A stretch of DNA of 37,636 nt from JAGGAG01 sp031402225 (lineage in GTDB: Bacteria > Gemmatimonadota > Gemmatimonadetes > Gemmatimonadales > GWC2-71-9): the NCBI GenBank assembly GCA_031402225.1, contig JANNSD010000121.1:1-37636 (forward strand), given 5' to 3'. This document shows positions 17,681 to 25,953 of this stretch, piece by piece (within the stretch, counting starts at the first letter, position 1; each line of letters begins with the position of its first letter). Position numbers and translations under genes: made by a program. The notes under the pieces were generated by a model. It did no database searches. It saw only the letters and a program-made list of their open reading frames with translations, and was not told the origin of the DNA.

Positions 17681-17833
17681 GTCATCCTGAGAGAGCGAAG
17701 CGACCGAAGGTCATCCTGAGAGAGCGAAGCGACCGAAGGATCGGCTCGCATGCAATCCGATCCTTCGCTTCGCTCAGGATGACATGTTGCTCAGGATGAC
17801 ATGTTGCTCAGGATGACATGTTGCTCAGGATGA
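17681..17833. repeat. TCATCCTGAG element: 29-bp x2, inverted arm, then 17-bp x3.7
   Basis: Two exact 29-base copies starting GTCATCCTGAG (17681-17709, 17710-17738) are followed by a spacer and an inverted arm (17757-17783) ending CTCAGGATGAC, giving a long imperfect hairpin. The final part of the arm is then repeated as a 17-base unit GCTCAGGATGACATGTT at 17772, 17789 and 17806, with a partial fourth copy that touches the recG stop codon at 17834. It fills the gap between the convergent gdh and recG genes and could act as a two-way terminator. TCATCCTGAG-type repeats are widespread in several phyla; their function is unsettled. Confidence 0.9.
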
Positions 17834-19855
17834 CTAACCCACCCTGAACAACTCCACCGCCCTCGGAAACCTCGCAATCGCCCGATCCCGCAGCGCCCCA
17901 TGCTCCGGCCGCTGCAACGCCGGATCCCGCTCGATCAGGTCCCGCGCCATGGCCCGTGCCTTTTCCAGCAGGTCCCCGTCCTCGACCAGCTTCGCGTGCC
18001 GCAGCGTGATGCCGCCCGACTGCCGGGCCCCGATCAGGTCGCCCATGCCGCGCTCCTGCAGGTCAAGCTCCGCCACCTTGAACCCGTCGGTCGTCGCCGC
18101 GAAGGCCTTGAGCCGTTCCGGTACGCCGCCATCGGCCAGCAGGATGCAGTAGCTCTCCTCGTCGCCCCGGCCCACCCGGCCCCGCAACTGGTGCAGCTGG
18201 GCCAGCCCGAACCGCTCCGGATGTTCCACCACCATGATCGTGGCGTTGGGCACGTCGATCCCGACCTCGATCACCGTCGTCGCCACCAGCACCCGTACCG
18301 TTCCGTCGCGAAAGCGCCGCATCACGACATCGCGCTCCTCCGGCTTGAGGCGGCCGTGCACCAGGCCAACCTCCAGGTCGACGTACCGGCTCTTGAGCTG
18401 CTCAGCCATCGTCGTGGCCGCGCGCAGGTCGGCCTTTTCCGACTCGTCGATCACCGGCAGGACCACGTACGCCTGCCGCCCCCGCCGGCACTCCTCGCCT
18501 ACGAAGTCCCACACCCGCTCCCGTTCCGCATCGTAGCGAATGGCGGTCCGCACCTTGCCCCGGCCCGGCGGCCGTTCGCGCAGCGCCGACATGTCGAGGT
18601 CGCCATACAGGGTGAGCGCCAGCGACCGCGGGATCGGCGTGGCCGTGAGCAGGAGCACGTCGGGCGCCGAGCCCTTGTTGATCAGCGCCGCGCGCTGCTC
18701 CACGCCGAAGCGGTGCTGCTCGTCGATTACCACCAGCCCCAGCTGCTTGAACGCCACCGTCTCCTGCAGCAGCGCATGCGTGCCGACAATGATGCGCGCC
18801 GCGCCCGACGCGATGCGCTTCCGCGACGAGGCCTTATCGGCCGCCGGCATGCGCCCCAGCAGCACCTCCGGCACGATACCGAGCGGCGCCAGCAGCCGGG
18901 CGAGCGTGGTGGCGTGCTGCTCGGTCAGCAGTTCGGTGGGCGCCATGAGCGCCGCCTGGTGCTGGTTCTCCAGCGCCACCAGCATCGCCAGCAGTGCCAC
19001 CACCGTCTTGCCGGTGCCCACGTCGCCCATCAGGAGCCGGTGCATCCGCTCCGGCGCCGCCATGTCAGCGGCGATCTGCGTGAGCGCCTTTTCCTGGTCG
19101 CCGGTGAGGGGCCACGGCAATGACTCGCGCAGTCGCCGGGTGAAGGTCGCGTTGCTCTGCTGCGCCAGGCCGCCCTTGTCGCGCATGGCCAGCGCCCGCG
19201 CGCGCGCCAGCATCAGCTGCACATCGAACAGTTCATCGAAGGCGAGCCGGCGACGCCCCAGTTCCGCCTCCGCCGCGCTCGCCGGCCGGTGCACCGCGCG
19301 GAGCGCGTCCGGGAGCGCCGGCAACCCGAGTGCCTCGCGCCGGTCCGGCGGCAGGAGGTCGGCGATCAGCGGGATCAGCGCGTCAAGGTGTCGCTCGATG
19401 AGCGACCGGATCTGCCGGTGCCCGAGCCCCTCGGTGGCGGGATAGATCGGCAGGATCATCCCCTCGGGCGCCGATTCGGCGTCGTCAGCCTCGCCCAGGA
19501 TGATGAACTCGCGCGGCGCCATCTGCCGACCGTGATAGAACCGCACCGGACCCGACACCAGCAGCAACTGGCCCTCGCGGATGGTGCGGTCGAGGAAGGC
19601 CTGGCCCGGCCACACGCACTCGAGCAGGCCCGACTCGTCGCGCAGCACCGCATGAAAAATCCGGAGGCCCTTCCGCGTCGGCAGCACCCGCTTCGCCATG
19701 ACCCGGCCCACCGCCGCGATCTCGTCGCCCACGCGCGCGCGCGCCAGCGGTGTCAGCGCCGACGCGTCGAGGTAGCGATGAGGGATGTGCCAGACGAGGT
19801 CCAGCGCGGTGCGGATGCCGAGGCGGGCGAAGGCATCGGCCCGCTTCTCACCCAC
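17834..19855 (-). CDS. recG: ATP-dependent DNA helicase RecG
   Basis: RecG remodels stalled replication forks and Holliday junctions. From the GTG at 19855 the protein has 673 residues: an N-terminal wedge/OB domain (HIPHRYLDASALTPL), then helicase motifs I (GDVGTGKTVVALL), II (DEQHRFG), III (TATPIPRSLALTLYGDLD), V (ATTVIEVGIDVPNA) and VI (QLRGRVGRGDEESYC), ending in the TRG motif region. Residues normally conserved just before this GTG (PIQFLKG) are encoded upstream in frame, yet no ATG, GTG or TTG lies between them and the preceding in-frame stop. The true start may be a rare codon such as ATT or ATA near 19910-19921. It follows ftsY with a 53-base gap as counted from the GTG. Confidence 0.93.
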   Translation of the reverse strand: MGEKRADAFARLGIRTALDLVWHIPHRYLDASALTPLARARVGDEIAAVGRVMAKRVLPTRKGLRIFHAVLRDESGLLECVWPGQAFLDRTIREGQLLLVSGPVRFYHGRQMAPREFIILGEADDAESAPEGMILPIYPATEGLGHRQIRSLIERHLDALIPLIADLLPPDRREALGLPALPDALRAVHRPASAAEAELGRRRLAFDELFDVQLMLARARALAMRDKGGLAQQSNATFTRRLRESLPWPLTGDQEKALTQIAADMAAPERMHRLLMGDVGTGKTVVALLAMLVALENQHQAALMAPTELLTEQHATTLARLLAPLGIVPEVLLGRMPAADKASSRKRIASGAARIIVGTHALLQETVAFKQLGLVVIDEQHRFGVEQRAALINKGSAPDVLLLTATPIPRSLALTLYGDLDMSALRERPPGRGKVRTAIRYDAERERVWDFVGEECRRGRQAYVVLPVIDESEKADLRAATTMAEQLKSRYVDLEVGLVHGRLKPEERDVVMRRFRDGTVRVLVATTVIEVGIDVPNATIMVVEHPERFGLAQLHQLRGRVGRGDEESYCILLADGGVPERLKAFAATTDGFKVAELDLQERGMGDLIGARQSGGITLRHAKLVEDGDLLEKARAMARDLIERDPALQRPEHGALRDRAIARFPRAVELFRVG

Positions 19856-19908
19856 ACCCTTGAGGAACTGGATCGGGGTGTCGGGCCGGAGCGACGAGGT
19901 GCGGGGGA

Positions 19909-20826
19909 CTATTTCAGCAATCCTTCGGCATAGCCGCGGGCATCGAACGGCGCGAGGTCGTCCACGCCTTCACCCAAGCCAACGAACCGGATCGGCAAGC
20001 CGAGCTCGCGCCGAAGCGCGGCCACCGCCCCGCCCCGCGCCGTGCCGTCGAGCTTGGTGACAATGACGCCGGTGGGCTGCACCGCCGCGCCGAACAGCCG
20101 GCCCTGCTGAATGGCGTTCTGGCCCACTGACCCGTCGAGGACCAGCAGCGTCTCGTGCGGCGCGCCCGGCACCTTCCGCGTCACCACCCGGACCACCTTC
20201 TTCAGTTCATCCATCAGGTTGTCCTGCGTGTGCAGACGGCCCGCGGTGTCGATGATGACGGTATCGAGCCCGCGCGCCGTCGCTGCCTCGATCGCGTCGA
20301 ATGCCACCGCCGCCGGATCGCCGCCCTGCGCCCCGGCGACACACGCCACCCCGATCCGCTCGGCCCACAGCTGCAGTTGCGACACCGCGCCGGCCCGCCA
20401 GGTGTCAGCGGCGGCCAGCAGCACCTGCCGGCCCTCCCTCTTGAGCCGCCGCGCCAGCTTCGCCACCGTGGTGGTCTTCCCCACGCCGTTGACGCCCACC
20501 ACGAGGATGATCGTCAGGCCACTCGTGGCCTTCGCGATCTGCCCAGGATTGTCGGGACCCTGAAGCATTACCGACAGGCGTTTGACCAGCGCATCACGGA
20601 CGTCGTCTTCCTGCTTGAGCTTGCCGGAGCGTACCCCCTGCTCCAGCGCGTCCACCAGTTCCATCGTGGCCGGCACGCCGAAATCTGCCTCGATCAGGAG
20701 CTGCTCGATCTCCTCCAGGTCGGCGGCCTTGAGCCCGCGCACCAGCGCGCCCACATCGGTGAGCATGACGCGCTTGAGCCGGCCCCACAAGCCAAGCCGC
20801 TTCTCCCCTACTCGTCCGAGTGTCAT
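19909..20826 (-). CDS. ftsY: Signal recognition particle receptor FtsY
   Basis: FtsY is the GTPase that docks SRP-ribosome complexes at the membrane for insertion of inner-membrane proteins. The 305-residue protein has an N domain (LEEIEQLLIEADFGV), the P-loop GVNGVGKTTT at 111-120, ADTWRAGAVSQL, DTAGR at 193-197, and TKLDGTARGG at 257-266. The acidic A domain of the E. coli protein is absent, as in many bacteria. The usual DATTGQNA reads DGSVGQNA at 231-238, a mild substitution near the SRP contact site. It begins with ATG and is followed by recG. Upstream lies a repeat block and then the vWA-like membrane gene. Confidence 0.95.
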   Translation of the reverse strand: MTLGRVGEKRLGLWGRLKRVMLTDVGALVRGLKAADLEEIEQLLIEADFGVPATMELVDALEQGVRSGKLKQEDDVRDALVKRLSVMLQGPDNPGQIAKATSGLTIILVVGVNGVGKTTTVAKLARRLKREGRQVLLAAADTWRAGAVSQLQLWAERIGVACVAGAQGGDPAAVAFDAIEAATARGLDTVIIDTAGRLHTQDNLMDELKKVVRVVTRKVPGAPHETLLVLDGSVGQNAIQQGRLFGAAVQPTGVIVTKLDGTARGGAVAALRRELGLPIRFVGLGEGVDDLAPFDARGYAEGLLK

Positions 20827-20852
20827 GAAGCAAAGATAAGGCTATGCGAAAG

Positions 20853-20990
20853 GCGTGAGGAGGAACAGATACTGCGTGAGGAGGAAAAGCGACTGCGGTA
20901 ACCGCTGTTTCAGTTCCTCCTTACGCTGTCGCTGTTCCTCCTCACGCTGTCGCTGTTCCTCCTCACGTTGTCGCTGTTCCTCCTCACGCT
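20853..20990. repeat. Copy 3 of the GAGGAGGAAC repeat: 21-base tandem arms around GCGGTAACCGC
   Basis: Two left units (20853-20866 exact, 20874-20887 one mismatch) lead to the same centre as copy 2; 20889-20910 is identical to 14769-14790. Right units with GTTCCTCCTCACG follow at 20934, 20955 and 20976 with a 21-base period, after a diverged unit near 20913. Left and right arms are complementary. The block fills the gap between the membrane-protein stop (20992) and ftsY, and the last unit ends two bases from that stop. Confidence 0.88.
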
Positions 20991-20991
20991 T

Positions 20992-22827
20992 CTAGCGAAG
21001 CCCAAACTTGCGTCGTACCAGCCATTCGGCGCAGAGCGAGAGCACCGCGATCCCAAAGAGCCACACCCAGTCCCTCGCCGCCGTCCGCGAGCCGCCGGCC
21101 ACGTTCGTGCCTGCCTTTGACGCCACCGTTTGTGCGCGCGGCAGCAGCTCATCCGAATACTGCTCCACCGCCACCAGCCCCTGCGTGCCCCCCTCCAGCC
21201 GGTAGCGCCAGGCGCCCGGATCGAGCCACAGTGCCGCGCGCCCCGCACCATCGAACCGCAGCGTGTCCGCGCCGCTGCTGCTCCCGGTCCAGCTGATGGG
21301 CACCGGACGCGCCGCACCGGCACCGGTCCATTCGAACACCAGCGGCCGGCCGTTCATCACCACCGGACGCACCGGGTGCGCCGGTCCGCGCGCGGTGTCT
21401 GGCGCACCCAGCAGCCAGGTAACTGTGGCACCCACGAGCGCGCGATACCCCTGCTCCGACGATCCCCCCCGAAAGCTCCAGCGCCAGAGACCGGAAACCG
21501 CCGTCGTGACGCGGCGCTTGCCCCCGGCCTCCACGCCGAAGAACGCCGGCCGCGGGGCACCCCGCCGCCCCGCCTGCGCCATCAAGCCCACCCATCCGGC
21601 TGGTGTTGGTTGCTGCGCCGTCAGCTGCACCGCGGGAGGGAACGAATCGATGGGCAATCCACTCAGCGCCGCCGCGATCGGTGACGCTGGCGTCGCCGTG
21701 AGGTACCAGTCGCCGTCCTGCGCCGCCGCGTCGCCGCCACCACCGGGCCAGAGCCACACCCCCCGGCCGCGCACGTCGCCGACACGCTCGACGGCGGCGC
21801 CCTTGAGCACCACCAAGTCGGCGCCCCGGATCGCCTGCCGCATGGCATCGTCGGAAATAGGCTTCATGTCGGTCATGCTGCGCCAGCCCTCGCCCAGCCG
21901 CACGTAGCCGCGCACCGGCAGCGCTGCGACGTCGCGGATGGCGCGGAAGAGGAAGCGCGCATCCCAGTCGGCCGGACTGGTCACGAACACCACACCCGGC
22001 GTCGCGGCGACCGACAGGTACACCAGCCGCTCGTCGGTGCGCGGCTCGGCGTCGCCGGCGTCAATCGCCGAGATCGAGAGCAGGTGCTCCCCCGCGGCGA
22101 TTCCGCCGGTGGCGGCGCGCAGTACCCCGCGTGCATCCCCTCCGGTCGGTCGCAGTACCCGCCGCGCCAGCAACGTGCGCTTCGCGTCGTCCGACCGGAG
22201 TTCCACCACCGCCGAATCGGGCGCAGAATCGCCGCTGAAGCGCAGCGTGACCTCGTAACGCAGCGAGTCGCCAGCCGTGACCCGCGCCGGCCCATCCACG
22301 CTCACGACCGCCACGTCGCGCGCCCGCACCTGCGGCAGGACCTCTACTCGCGCGCGCGCCAGCAGGTCGGCCGGGATGTCGGTGGCGTCATCGACCTCGC
22401 CGTCGGTCACCACGATGACCGGTCGATCGCTGGCGGCGGCCGCTGCCAGCGCCGGTGCCAGGAGCGACCGCCCCCGGGCGGGCAGGCTGTCGGCCCCGCT
22501 GCGCTCGTCGCCGAAGTAGCGTACCTCGCCCAGAGAGTCCGCCCGGCGCCGGCTGCCCCCCCAGTCCCGCCCTGCCGCCGTCATGCTCAGCGACCCATCG
22601 AGCAGCACGATCGGCCGTCGCGCGATCGGCGGACGGGGACAGCTCACATTGAGCAGCAGGAGGCCCAGGGCCGCCCACGCCACGGCGCGCGCTACGATCG
22701 CGGGCCAGGCTCGGCGACCGAGGCGCTCAAGACCGAGATAGGTGCCGGCGGAGAGGGCGACGGCGGCGAGGACGACAAGAAGGATGCGCACGGGCCACCG
22801 AATATACGGGAGGAGGCGCCACGGCAT
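20992..22827 (-). CDS. Membrane-anchored von Willebrand A-like protein
   Basis: The 611-residue protein has two N-terminal membrane helices (about residues 13-29 and 43-61), a periplasmic region beginning with a metal-site-like motif DGSLS (77-81, the MIDAS DxSxS pattern) and VIVVTDGEVDDATDIPADLL. Beta-rich segments follow, then a glutamine-amidotransferase-like part (DAMRQAIRGADLVVL, GVWLWPGGGG) and one C-terminal helix (WVWLFGIAVLSLCAEWLV). This layout is that of the vWA/GATase-like membrane proteins found near BatA/MoxR systems, but no MoxR ATPase is present here. Function is unknown. The ATG at 22827 is 25 bases from a divergent start codon. Confidence 0.75.
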   Translation of the reverse strand: MPWRLLPYIRWPVRILLVVLAAVALSAGTYLGLERLGRRAWPAIVARAVAWAALGLLLLNVSCPRPPIARRPIVLLDGSLSMTAAGRDWGGSRRRADSLGEVRYFGDERSGADSLPARGRSLLAPALAAAAASDRPVIVVTDGEVDDATDIPADLLARARVEVLPQVRARDVAVVSVDGPARVTAGDSLRYEVTLRFSGDSAPDSAVVELRSDDAKRTLLARRVLRPTGGDARGVLRAATGGIAAGEHLLSISAIDAGDAEPRTDERLVYLSVAATPGVVFVTSPADWDARFLFRAIRDVAALPVRGYVRLGEGWRSMTDMKPISDDAMRQAIRGADLVVLKGAAVERVGDVRGRGVWLWPGGGGDAAAQDGDWYLTATPASPIAAALSGLPIDSFPPAVQLTAQQPTPAGWVGLMAQAGRRGAPRPAFFGVEAGGKRRVTTAVSGLWRWSFRGGSSEQGYRALVGATVTWLLGAPDTARGPAHPVRPVVMNGRPLVFEWTGAGAARPVPISWTGSSSGADTLRFDGAGRAALWLDPGAWRYRLEGGTQGLVAVEQYSDELLPRAQTVASKAGTNVAGGSRTAARDWVWLFGIAVLSLCAEWLVRRKFGLR

Positions 22828-22852
22828 GCAGCCTCGAATAGATTAGCCGGCC

Positions 22853-23683
22853 ATGGGCAACGAATCACATCACTGGCCGCGGGGGGTCGCCGGCCGGCCG
22901 CTGCCGCTGCCGCTGGGCTGGAGACAGTCCCACAACTACCCAGCGGTTGGGGGGCCGCGTTTCGCGCACCACGACGCCGCACTGAACGGCGATGGGAGCG
23001 CGGGGACCGGCCAGTTACGCGTCGCCACCTACAATGTGGAGCTGGTGAAGCGGCCCGATGCGGTGCTGGCACTGCTCGAGCGGGACCCGCAGCTGGGCAA
23101 CGCCGACATCCTCGCCCTCCAGGAAGCCGACGAGGACATCGTCGCCCGGGCCGCCGAACAGCTGGGCACTCACTACGTCTACTACCCCGCCATGCTGCAC
23201 CCGCTCACCGGGCGGAACTTCGGGCCCGCCATCCTCAGCCGCTGGCCGATCGTGGACGACGGCAAGGTCCTGCTGCCGGGCCGGGGATGGACCCGTGGGT
23301 CACGCCGAATCGCCGTGCGCGCCACAATCCTGGTGCGCGGCCTTCGGCTCCGCGTGTACAGCGTTCACCTCAGCACGATGTGGGAGATGTTCCCGAGCGG
23401 GCAGGATGCCCAGGCACAGGCGGTGGTGGACGATGCCGCCTTGAGCCCCGATCCCGTCCTCATCGCGGGGGACCTCAACCGCATGGGCGCCGGAGGGGTC
23501 TTTGCCCGGGCGGGGTACCACTGGCTCACCCGGGGGGTCGGCCGGACGCACCACGTCTGGTCGTTCGACCACGTCTTCCTGCGCGGGTTGCATCCCGGCA
23601 GCGTTCGGGCCGCGTCCGTCGACGAGGCCCTCAACACCAGCGACCACCGCGCCGTGTGGACCTCGATCGATACCCATTGGTGA
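22853..23683 (+). CDS. Endonuclease/exonuclease/phosphatase-family protein
   Basis: The 276-residue protein has the EEP-fold motifs in order: RVATYNVE, DILALQEADED, FGPAILSRWP, VYSVHLST, LIAGDLNRMG, SFDHVFLRG and TSDHRAVW. These supply the metal-binding Asn, Glu, Asp and His residues of the DNase I/exonuclease III superfamily. No signal peptide is clear; the first 50 residues are rich in Pro and Gly and may be disordered or may include a later start. Members cut DNA, RNA or phospho-lipids and -sugars, and the substrate cannot be told here. It diverges from the vWA-like gene. Confidence 0.85.
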   Translation: MGNESHHWPRGVAGRPLPLPLGWRQSHNYPAVGGPRFAHHDAALNGDGSAGTGQLRVATYNVELVKRPDAVLALLERDPQLGNADILALQEADEDIVARAAEQLGTHYVYYPAMLHPLTGRNFGPAILSRWPIVDDGKVLLPGRGWTRGSRRIAVRATILVRGLRLRVYSVHLSTMWEMFPSGQDAQAQAVVDDAALSPDPVLIAGDLNRMGAGGVFARAGYHWLTRGVGRTHHVWSFDHVFLRGLHPGSVRAASVDEALNTSDHRAVWTSIDTHW

Positions 23684-23763
23684 CAAGCGCGCCCCGACCC
23701 CCGCTATCTTGTACGCCCGCTGGTTGGTGAATCCATGACCCTGTGCAAGGAGCAGATGGCAAA

Positions 23764-24381
23764 ATGAAAGTCTCCCTGAAGTCGAGCCTGAGGACCGCCC
23801 GGGCGCTGGCCCTGCTTCCGGTCGTGGGCGCCGCGCTGGCCGCCTGTGGCGGCAACCAGGTCCAGGGCACCGGATCAGCGGAAGTGGCGGCCATTCCAGG
23901 CGGCGGGGTGATCGCCGTAGAAACCTTCACCACGTCGGCCACCGTCACCGCGGTGAACACCAAGGACCGCAAGCTCACGCTGCAGTTCGCCGACGGCAAG
24001 AAGACCACGTTCAAGGCGACACCCGACATGGTCAACTTCAGCCAGGTCCAGGTGGGCGACAAGGTCAATGCCGTGGTCACGGAACAGGCGGTCGTGTGGC
24101 TGTCGAAGAATGGCGGCCCGCCAAGTACCGCGGTCGAGGGTGGGGCCCTGCTCTCCCCGGTCGGCACCAAGCCCGCTGGCATCGCGGTGGCGACCATCGC
24201 GATCACGGCGACCATCACGGCCATCGACCAGGCGAAGGGGAAGGTCACGCTGCAGTTCGACACCGGTAAGCCCCAGACCTACAAGCTGGGCAAGGGTACG
24301 AACCTGTCCGGGGTATCGGTGGGCGACCAGGTGAACGCCGTGGTCACCGAGGGCGTTGCCCTGACGGTGACGAAGGCATAG
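23764..24381 (+). CDS. Lipoprotein with two copies of a DUF5666-like beta unit
   Basis: The 205-residue protein has a signal peptide with lipobox LAAC (Cys28). Residues 59-110 and 149-198 are copies of one unit. Both contain TVTA/TITA, a charged turn, TLQF, a Lys/Thr segment, and VGDxVNAVVTE, which gives the look of a small beta domain similar to DUF5666 or OB-like folds. A linker with GGPPSTAVEGG lies between. AAGGAG at 23746-23751 precedes the ATG at 23764; an in-frame GTG at 23743 would sit before that site and is less likely. The next gene starts 13 bases after the stop. Function is unknown; periplasmic or outer-membrane location is predicted. Confidence 0.75.
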   Translation: MKVSLKSSLRTARALALLPVVGAALAACGGNQVQGTGSAEVAAIPGGGVIAVETFTTSATVTAVNTKDRKLTLQFADGKKTTFKATPDMVNFSQVQVGDKVNAVVTEQAVVWLSKNGGPPSTAVEGGALLSPVGTKPAGIAVATIAITATITAIDQAKGKVTLQFDTGKPQTYKLGKGTNLSGVSVGDQVNAVVTEGVALTVTKA

Positions 24382-24394
24382 GCGGTCGCGAATA

Positions 24395-25879
24395 GTGAAA
24401 AAGAGCTGGGTGCGGCGCCTGGTCACCGGCGGGATGGTGGCCGTGGCGCTGCTCCTGGCACTCGTGCTTGCATTCGCGGCCTGGGACGCCCTCAATGGCC
24501 CCCCGCTCGAGTTGTGGCACACCTATGTGCCGAAGGACCTTCGCGCCGCCGACATCGACGGGCTCGAATGGGCCGACTACCTCCGGGCCGAAGACACACT
24601 CCTTGCCGCGGTGCGAAGCAACGTCACCCGGCAGCTCAAGCCCGACGCCCGCGTCCCCTTCAACCGCTACTTCGAGGGCAGCCCCATCTATCCGGGCAGG
24701 TTCGCGACTGACTGGAATCGGTCGTACATGCTCGAGCCCGCGGGTGCACCGGTTGGCGTTGTGGTGCTTCTGCACGGTCTCACCGACTCCCCCTACAGCC
24801 TGCGCTCCATCGGCCAGCGGTACCGCGATCGCGGATTCCTCGTCATCGCCATCCGCCTGCCGGGCCACGGCACCGTACCCTCCGGCCTCTCCCACGTGAA
24901 ATGGCAGGACTGGCTCGCGGCGACGCGCATGGCCGTGCGCGAGGCGCGCCGGCGCGTTCCGGAGCCGTTGCCGCTGCAACTCGTCGGCTTTTCCAACGGT
25001 GGCGCGCTGGCAATGAAGTACTCCCTCGACGCCCTGGGCGACGCCCGCCTGGCGCGCGCCGACCGCATCGTCCTTCTCGGGCCGATGATCGGGATCACCG
25101 CCATGGCCCGCTTTGCCGGCATCACCGGGTGGCCGTCGATATTGCCCCCCTTTGCCAAGGCCGCGTGGCTCAGCATTACCCCCGAGTTCAATCCGTTCAA
25201 GTACAACTCGTTCCCGGTCAACGGCGCGGTGCAGTCGCACCTGCTGACGCGCGTGCTCCAGCGCCGGTTCGTCGAGTACTCCGCCGATGGCCGCCTCGAC
25301 CACCTGCCGCCGGTGCTCACCTTTCAGTCGGTGGTGGACTTCACCGTCAGCACCTCCGCGATCGTGTCGATGCTCTACAATCAGCTGCCGGCCAACGGCA
25401 GCGAACTCGTGCTCTTCGACATCAATCGCAGTCTCGACTTCGGCCCCCTCATCCGGCCGTCGACCGAGAACGTGCTCGACCGGCTCTTGCCTCCGGCACC
25501 GCGGCGCTACCGCACGTCCGTCATTACCAATGCCGGGCCAGCGCTGGCCAGCATGGTCGACCGCGATGTGCTGGCCGGCGATACCACCCAGCAGGTATTT
25601 CCGCTGGCCCTGGCGTATCCCCGCACGGTGTTCTCCCTCTCGCACCTCGCCCTGCCGTTCCCGATCACCGACCCCATGCTCGGTCTCGAGCCCGATCTCT
25701 CCGAAGACTACGGCATCCGGCTGGGAACACTGGGCCTTCGGGGCGAGGTGGGCGTGCTGGTGCTCAACGCCGAGTCCACCATGCGCCTCACGTCCAACCC
25801 CTTCTTCCCCTACTTGCTCGAGCGGGTGGACCGCTGGATCGACGCCAGCGGAGTGGCACCCGCGGCCGCCATGCATTAG
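24395..25879 (+). CDS. Membrane-anchored alpha/beta hydrolase
   Basis: The 494-residue protein starts with a basic end and a hydrophobic anchor (about 8-31). The alpha/beta hydrolase core has VVLLHGLTDSPYSLR (oxyanion region, 123-136), RLPGHGT at 154-160 and the nucleophile elbow GFSNG (198-202, Ser200). A late Asp/His pair is expected in the FPITDPML/LSHLALP region but I cannot fix it. It looks like an esterase or lipase of the periplasmic face. The start is GTG, 13 bases after the lipoprotein stop, so the two are probably one transcript. A 7-base repeat array begins just after its stop. Confidence 0.82.
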   Translation: MKKSWVRRLVTGGMVAVALLLALVLAFAAWDALNGPPLELWHTYVPKDLRAADIDGLEWADYLRAEDTLLAAVRSNVTRQLKPDARVPFNRYFEGSPIYPGRFATDWNRSYMLEPAGAPVGVVVLLHGLTDSPYSLRSIGQRYRDRGFLVIAIRLPGHGTVPSGLSHVKWQDWLAATRMAVREARRRVPEPLPLQLVGFSNGGALAMKYSLDALGDARLARADRIVLLGPMIGITAMARFAGITGWPSILPPFAKAAWLSITPEFNPFKYNSFPVNGAVQSHLLTRVLQRRFVEYSADGRLDHLPPVLTFQSVVDFTVSTSAIVSMLYNQLPANGSELVLFDINRSLDFGPLIRPSTENVLDRLLPPAPRRYRTSVITNAGPALASMVDRDVLAGDTTQQVFPLALAYPRTVFSLSHLALPFPITDPMLGLEPDLSEDYGIRLGTLGLRGEVGVLVLNAESTMRLTSNPFFPYLLERVDRWIDASGVAPAAAMH

Positions 25880-25887
25880 GCTGTTCC

Positions 25888-25943
25888 CTGTTTCCGTTTC
25901 CCGTTTCCCGTCTCCCGTCTCCCGTTTCCCGTCTCCCGTCTCC
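25888..25943. repeat. Seven to eight tandem 7-base units (CGTYTCC) after the hydrolase stop
   Basis: Seven clean units of CGTTTCC or CGTCTCC occupy 25895-25943, with one diverged unit before them. The array starts within a few bases of the hydrolase stop (25879) and ends 10 bases before the next ATG. The same unit, in the same + strand orientation, forms the array inside the cytochrome gene at 33445-33479. Confidence 0.9.
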
Positions 25944-25953
25944 CGGAGCCCCA

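Noticed and set aside
17772..17833. CRISPR or attachment-site array
   Set aside because: 17-base units are directly adjacent without spacers, and no integrase or cas gene is present.
20134..20140. FtsY DGSVGQNA instead of DATTGQNA as a loss of function
   Set aside because: All GTP-binding motifs are intact and conservative changes at this block occur; not enough to call a defect.
20155..20901. Plus-strand frame ending in EEEQILREEEKRLR, like the MazG tail
   Set aside because: It is antisense to ftsY; the similar tail only reflects the shared repeat at 20853-20901, which supports the repeat finding but not a gene.
20934..20989. CRISPR-like array
   Set aside because: Units are 21 bases with no unique spacers between them and no cas genes nearby; this is a plain tandem repeat.
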